64,000 nucleotides of DNA from Nibribacter ruber (lineage in GTDB: Bacteria > Bacteroidota > Bacteroidia > Cytophagales > Hymenobacteraceae). The stretch is from positions 2,851,001-2,915,000 of the forward strand of contig NZ_CP047897.1 in NCBI RefSeq assembly GCF_009913235.1. The letters are read 5' to 3'. The notes beneath the pieces were generated by a model that searched no databases, was not told the origin of the DNA, and saw only the letters and a list, made by a program, of their open reading frames with translations. This document shows, piece after piece, positions 60,384-64,000 of the stretch; within the stretch, counting starts at the first letter, position 1, and each line of letters starts with the position of its first letter. The translations under genes were made by a program, and so were the position numbers.

Positions 60384-62150
60384 TTGGTAAATCCTGTTCC
60401 TCTTCTAAGCGTTTCTGGCCTGCAGATAAACTTTTGCGGGGGCAAAGAGGCGCCTGTCAGGGTTGTAGAAGGCGTGCACCTCACGCTGCAGAAGGGCGAA
60501 GTACTGGCACTGGTAGGAGAGACCGGCTCTGGCAAGACGGCTACCTCCTTGGCCCTGTTACAATTGCTACCCAGTTCGCCGGCCCAAGTGGTGGCAGGCA
60601 AGGCCATCTTTCAGTCTAGGCAGCTTGGTGAGGTAGATTTACTACAGCTGCCTGCCAAAGAAATGCAGAAGATACGGGGGCGTGAGATTTCCATGGTGTT
60701 TCAAGAGCCTATGTCGGCGCTCAATCCGGTCATGCGCTGTGGAAAACAGGTTGCCGAGGCCCTGCAGATTCACTTTAACCTATCCAAAACAGCGGCCAGA
60801 CAGCAAGCCATAGAACTTTTAGCCTTGGTGCAGCTGCCCAATCCAGAACAGAAGTACCAGGCTTATCCACATGAATTGTCTGGCGGGCAGAAGCAGAGGG
60901 TCATGATTGCCATGGCCTTGGCGTGTAACCCGTCTGTCCTGATGGCAGATGAACCCACCACCGCACTGGATGTGACGGTGCAGTCAGCCATTCTGGACTT
61001 GTTGCGCACCCTCTGCCAGCAGCGCCAAATGGCTATGCTCTTCGTTACTCATGATTTGGGCGTGGTGGCTGAGATTGCTGATAGGGTGGCAGTGCTCTAC
61101 CAAGGGAAGGTAGTGGAAGAAGGAACCGTGAAGGAGGTTCTCCAGCACCCGCAGCACCCATACACCAAAGGATTGCTGGCCTGTAGACCTTCTTTGCACA
61201 CTAAAAGCGCCATCCTGCCCACCGTAGCCGATTTTCTTTTATCAGAGTCAGCAGCAGAGCAAGTACCAGAGATTCTAGGCAAGGATAAACAAGTCAAAGT
61301 GAATAGGGAAGAACTTCTCCAACCAGTGAGCCAAAGTCAGCCTCCGCTTATTCAAGTAAAAGACTTGCGGGTGCATTTGCCGCTGGGGCGCAATTTCTTT
61401 GGCAGGCCCAGAGACGTGGTAAAAGCCGTGGACGGTGTTTCCTTTGAGATTCACCCCGGAGAAACGGTGGCTTTGGTGGGAGAGTCGGGCTGTGGAAAAA
61501 CCACCTTGGGCAGGGCCTTGCTACGTCTGTTGGAGCCTACGGCGGGTACCATCTTACTCAACGGCGAGACGTGGAAAAACCTTTCAGCGGCAGAGTTGAG
61601 AAAACGTAGAAAAGAGTTCCAGATCATCTTTCAGGATCCCCTGGCGGCCCTGAATCCCTATACCAGGATAGGGGAAGCCATCATGGAACCTATGCAGGCA
61701 CATGGCGTGTTAAAGAGCGGCCGGGAACGGAAACAGCACGTAGAAGTATTGCTTCAGAAAGTGAACCTCCGGCCAGAACATTTTCATCGTTATCCACATC
61801 AATTGTCAGGCGGGCAACTACAGCGTATCAACATAGCCCGCGCCCTGGCCCTGCAGCCTTCTTGTATCGTCTGTGACGAAGCCGTCTCCTCTCTGGACGC
61901 ATCTGTGCAGGCCCAGGTCTTGAACCTGCTCAACCAGCTCAAGCAGGAATTTAACATGACGTATCTGTTCATTACCCATGACCTGGCCGTGGCTAGGTTT
62001 ATGGCCGACCGTATCTTTGTCATGCACCAGGGCAAGATAGTTGAGCAAGGCACGGCAGAGCAGATTTTTGAAAACCCACAGCATGGCTACACCAAAACGC
62101 TCCTGCAGTCTGTACCCGGTGCAAGTGTTCATGATTTTTTAACACCCTGA
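60384..62150 (+). CDS. Fused dipeptide-type ABC transporter ATPase (two ATPase domains)
   Basis: A 588-residue protein with two complete ABC ATPase domains, equivalent to DppD and DppF joined. The first has Walker A GETGSGKT (45-52) and signature LSGGQKQR; the second has GESGCGKT near 366 and LSGGQLQR. Both have the C-terminal oligopeptide-type extension (HPQHPYTKGLLACRP and NPQHGYTKTLLQSVPG). It would energise uptake of dipeptides, oligopeptides or nickel. No permease or binding protein gene is in the window. The start is a TTG at 60384; an ATG is not available near it. Confidence 0.9.
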   Translation: MVNPVPLLSVSGLQINFCGGKEAPVRVVEGVHLTLQKGEVLALVGETGSGKTATSLALLQLLPSSPAQVVAGKAIFQSRQLGEVDLLQLPAKEMQKIRGREISMVFQEPMSALNPVMRCGKQVAEALQIHFNLSKTAARQQAIELLALVQLPNPEQKYQAYPHELSGGQKQRVMIAMALACNPSVLMADEPTTALDVTVQSAILDLLRTLCQQRQMAMLFVTHDLGVVAEIADRVAVLYQGKVVEEGTVKEVLQHPQHPYTKGLLACRPSLHTKSAILPTVADFLLSESAAEQVPEILGKDKQVKVNREELLQPVSQSQPPLIQVKDLRVHLPLGRNFFGRPRDVVKAVDGVSFEIHPGETVALVGESGCGKTTLGRALLRLLEPTAGTILLNGETWKNLSAAELRKRRKEFQIIFQDPLAALNPYTRIGEAIMEPMQAHGVLKSGRERKQHVEVLLQKVNLRPEHFHRYPHQLSGGQLQRINIARALALQPSCIVCDEAVSSLDASVQAQVLNLLNQLKQEFNMTYLFITHDLAVARFMADRIFVMHQGKIVEQGTAEQIFENPQHGYTKTLLQSVPGASVHDFLTP

Positions 62151-62216
62151 GAGAAACGAAAAGCGCTGAAAGCAAGTATAGATGAATAGATATATTTGCA
62201 AAGCGTTCTCCCGCTT

Positions 62217-62255
62217 CCGTTTTTGGCCTCTTTTGCAGGAATTAAGCCAAAAACG
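62217..62255. repeat. 40-nt palindromic repeat, copy 27
   Basis: CCGTTTTTGGCCTCTTTT and AATTAAGCCAAAAACG around GCAGG, between the ABC ATPase and rnr genes. Confidence 0.83.
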
Positions 62256-62387
62256 ACTCATCAACCATACTTCTGGCAGCAACCAACATCAATTTTGCCC
62301 GAGTATCACTGGCAGTAGAAGTACGGCCGGCAATGGCAGAGATCATAAAAGTCGTGTTCCTGCCAGACACAAATTGTAATTTTTAGA

Positions 62388-64000
62388 ATGGAAAGAAAAA
62401 GAAGAGACCGTAACGAAAAAGGGGAATCTGCCCCACGGTCCGAAAGATCAAGAAACAGCAGAGGCTCGGCCTCAAAAGATAAAAGAGGTTCTGGAAAGAA
62501 AGGCGGACCAAACGTGGGCCAGATTTCGGCGGGCGTGTTGATTAACATCTTCAGCCAGAACCCAGAGAAAGTATTCACCTATCGCCAACTGCACCGCCGC
62601 CTAGGCATCAATGATCAGCGCGGCCGCGAAGAGGTGTTCGGCATCCTTAAACAATTGCGCAAAACCGGAGAGTTGGTGCATTTGCAGAACGACGCCTATG
62701 TCTTCAACCCAGACTTTAAAGGCGAGCGCACACGCAGTCCTAAACGCGAAGATGCCGGTGACCGCGGTGAAAGACGCACTACGTCTACCCGTTTCAGCGG
62801 ACGTGGCAGTGAGACGCTTATTGGCAAGGTAGACTTGGCCAACGGACGTTTTGCTTATGTCATCTGCGAGGATTCTGAGCAGGACGTGCGCGTCCCTACA
62901 GACAAGCTCATGTTTGCCATGACCGGTGACACCGTGCGCGTAGCCGTAAGACGCGGTCGCAAGCCGAGTGACCGTCCAGAAGGTGAAGTGGTGGAAGTAC
63001 TCAAGCGCGAGCGCGAAGAAGTGGTGGGCCGTCTGCAAATGGGCAAGGGCTTCGGCTTCTTGGTGCCAGACCAGAAACGCATGTACTTTGACGTGTTTGT
63101 GGGCGAGCGCAACCTGGCAGACGCTAAAGACGGCGACAAGGTATTGGTGAAAGTAACTGAGTGGCCAGAAGACCCTAAAAAAAGCCCGACGGGTGAAATC
63201 ATCAGGGTATTCGGTCCGGCCGGTGAACACAACGCCGAGATTCACGCGATTATGGCCGAATTCGGACTTCCGTTTGAATTCCCGGAGAGCGTGGAAAAAG
63301 AAGCGGATGCCATCCCTGAGGGAATCACCAAGGAGGAAATTGCCAAGCGCCGTGACTTTAGGGACGTGACCACCTTTACCATTGACCCCGCAGACGCCAA
63401 GGACTTTGATGATGCCTTGAGCATGCGTCAACTGGAGAACGGTAACTGGGAGATTGGCGTGCACATTGCAGATGTAACGCACTATGTTCAGCCCAACACC
63501 AAACTAGAGAAGGAAGCCTACCGAAGAGCCACGTCTGTGTACCTGGTAGACCGTACCATCCCTATGTTGCCAGAGCGTTTGTCTAATGGCCTTTGCTCGC
63601 TAAGACCCAATGAAGACAAACTCACGTTCTCTGTGGTGTTTGAGATGGATGACAACGCCAAAATCCATGACTATTGGATTGGACGCACCATCATCCACTC
63701 AGACCGTCGTTTTGCTTATGAAGACGCCCAAGAGGTGATTGAAACCGGTGAAGGCGACTACAAAGACGAGATTCTGAAGCTGAACGAACTCGCCAAGAAA
63801 TTCAAGGACAAGCGCTTTAAAAACGGTGCTGTGAACTTTGAAACCATTGAGGTGAAGTTCAAACTGGATGAGAACGGCAAGCCTTTGTCTTTGTACATCA
63901 AGGAACGCAAGGACGCGCACAAACTGATTGAGGAATTCATGCTATTGGCCAACAAGTATGTAGCTGAGCATGTGTACCACATCAAAAAGGGCAAGAACAA
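62388..64000 (+). CDS. rnr: Ribonuclease R, 3'-truncated by window edge
   Basis: A processive 3'-5' exoribonuclease of the RNase II/R family that degrades structured RNA. About 537 codons are visible. The basic N-terminus (MERKRRDRNEKG) leads to a helix-turn-helix-like segment (VFTYRQLHRRLGINDQRGRE). Cold-shock domains lie near residues 140-290 (FAYVICEDSEQDVRV, GKGFGFLVPDQ). The catalytic RNB domain has metal-binding Asp333, Asp339, Asp341 and Asp342 (DPADAKDFDDA). The end lies beyond the window. A long open frame on the opposite strand is only its shadow. Confidence 0.96.
   Translation, partial: MERKRRDRNEKGESAPRSERSRNSRGSASKDKRGSGKKGGPNVGQISAGVLINIFSQNPEKVFTYRQLHRRLGINDQRGREEVFGILKQLRKTGELVHLQNDAYVFNPDFKGERTRSPKREDAGDRGERRTTSTRFSGRGSETLIGKVDLANGRFAYVICEDSEQDVRVPTDKLMFAMTGDTVRVAVRRGRKPSDRPEGEVVEVLKREREEVVGRLQMGKGFGFLVPDQKRMYFDVFVGERNLADAKDGDKVLVKVTEWPEDPKKSPTGEIIRVFGPAGEHNAEIHAIMAEFGLPFEFPESVEKEADAIPEGITKEEIAKRRDFRDVTTFTIDPADAKDFDDALSMRQLENGNWEIGVHIADVTHYVQPNTKLEKEAYRRATSVYLVDRTIPMLPERLSNGLCSLRPNEDKLTFSVVFEMDDNAKIHDYWIGRTIIHSDRRFAYEDAQEVIETGEGDYKDEILKLNELAKKFKDKRFKNGAVNFETIEVKFKLDENGKPLSLYIKERKDAHKLIEEFMLLANKYVAEHVYHIKKGKN

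Noticed and set aside
2425-62255. The palindromes as a CRISPR array
   Set aside because: Spacing is irregular over kilobases, copies are in both orientations and variable, and no cas genes are present.
62601-63482. A 293-codon open frame on the minus strand
   Set aside because: It lies wholly antisense to rnr, whose frame has all RNase R motifs; the minus frame has no recognisable domain.

Overview
The window reads as chromosomal DNA of a pigmented Bacteroidota bacterium, most likely Cytophagales/Hymenobacteraceae (Rufibacter-like; the genus is my inference). Support: a SusC/SusD outer-membrane pair, a type IX secretion/gliding pair (PorP/SprF plus a GldJ-type lipoprotein), a DUF4175 protein, many Bacteroidota-type lipoproteins, a CrtD-CruF carotenoid pair, and promoters of the Bacteroidota form TTTG-N19-TAnnTTTG. 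No rRNA, tRNA, CRISPR array or insertion sequence was recognised.

Layout. 1-7.4 kb: the 3' part of an SNF2 helicase gene, an AT-rich accessory stretch (TPR lipoprotein, MntA-HepT toxin-antitoxin pair, MepB-like protein), two exported proteins and an SRPBCC protein. 7.4-12.5 kb: crtD-cruF, a membrane glycosyltransferase-like protein and two tandem TetR-type regulators. 12.8-18.1 kb: thioredoxin plus a small partner, a lipoprotein, a NucA-type nuclease with a NuiA-type inhibitor, and a GH10-like glycosidase. 18.2-28.4 kb: fumC, a SusC/SusD/lipoprotein uptake operon, an NagX-like acyltransferase, dgkA and a DinB protein. 28.4-37.4 kb: DUF4382 lipoprotein, AsmA-like protein, PorP/SprF, GldJ-type lipoprotein, ComF, AhpD-like protein, xth. 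37.5-47.2 kb: DUF4175 (frameshifted in this sequence), anti-sigma-type ATPase, ybeY, mnmG, methyltransferase, Ig-like lipoprotein and a small acidic protein. 47.8-64 kb: phosphate permease, glyS, dipeptide epimerase, RND/MMPL exporter, ileS, lspA, a dipeptide-type ABC ATPase and the 5' part of rnr.

The most striking structure is not a gene. About 27 copies of a roughly 40-nt palindrome (arms CGTTTTTGGCCTGTTT and AAACAGGCCAAAAACG) lie between genes throughout the window, usually just after a stop codon and beside an ordinary terminator. They range from perfect (60 nt at 59506-59565) to badly decayed. A second, rarer palindrome (GAGACA...TGTCTC) occurs twice.

A perfect 16-bp parS site lies directly upstream of mnmG. 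A 533-bp gene-free stretch with several near-consensus DnaA boxes, three of them in tandem 11-bp units, lies 2.5 kb beyond mnmG. Together they make 41.7-46.7 kb a candidate for the chromosome origin region. Other points worth following: a terminator-like hairpin with a possible alternative pairing directly before the nuclease-inhibitor gene, an isoleucyl-tRNA synthetase with the altered GXHH signature, and a repeat hairpin overlapping the lspA translation start region.
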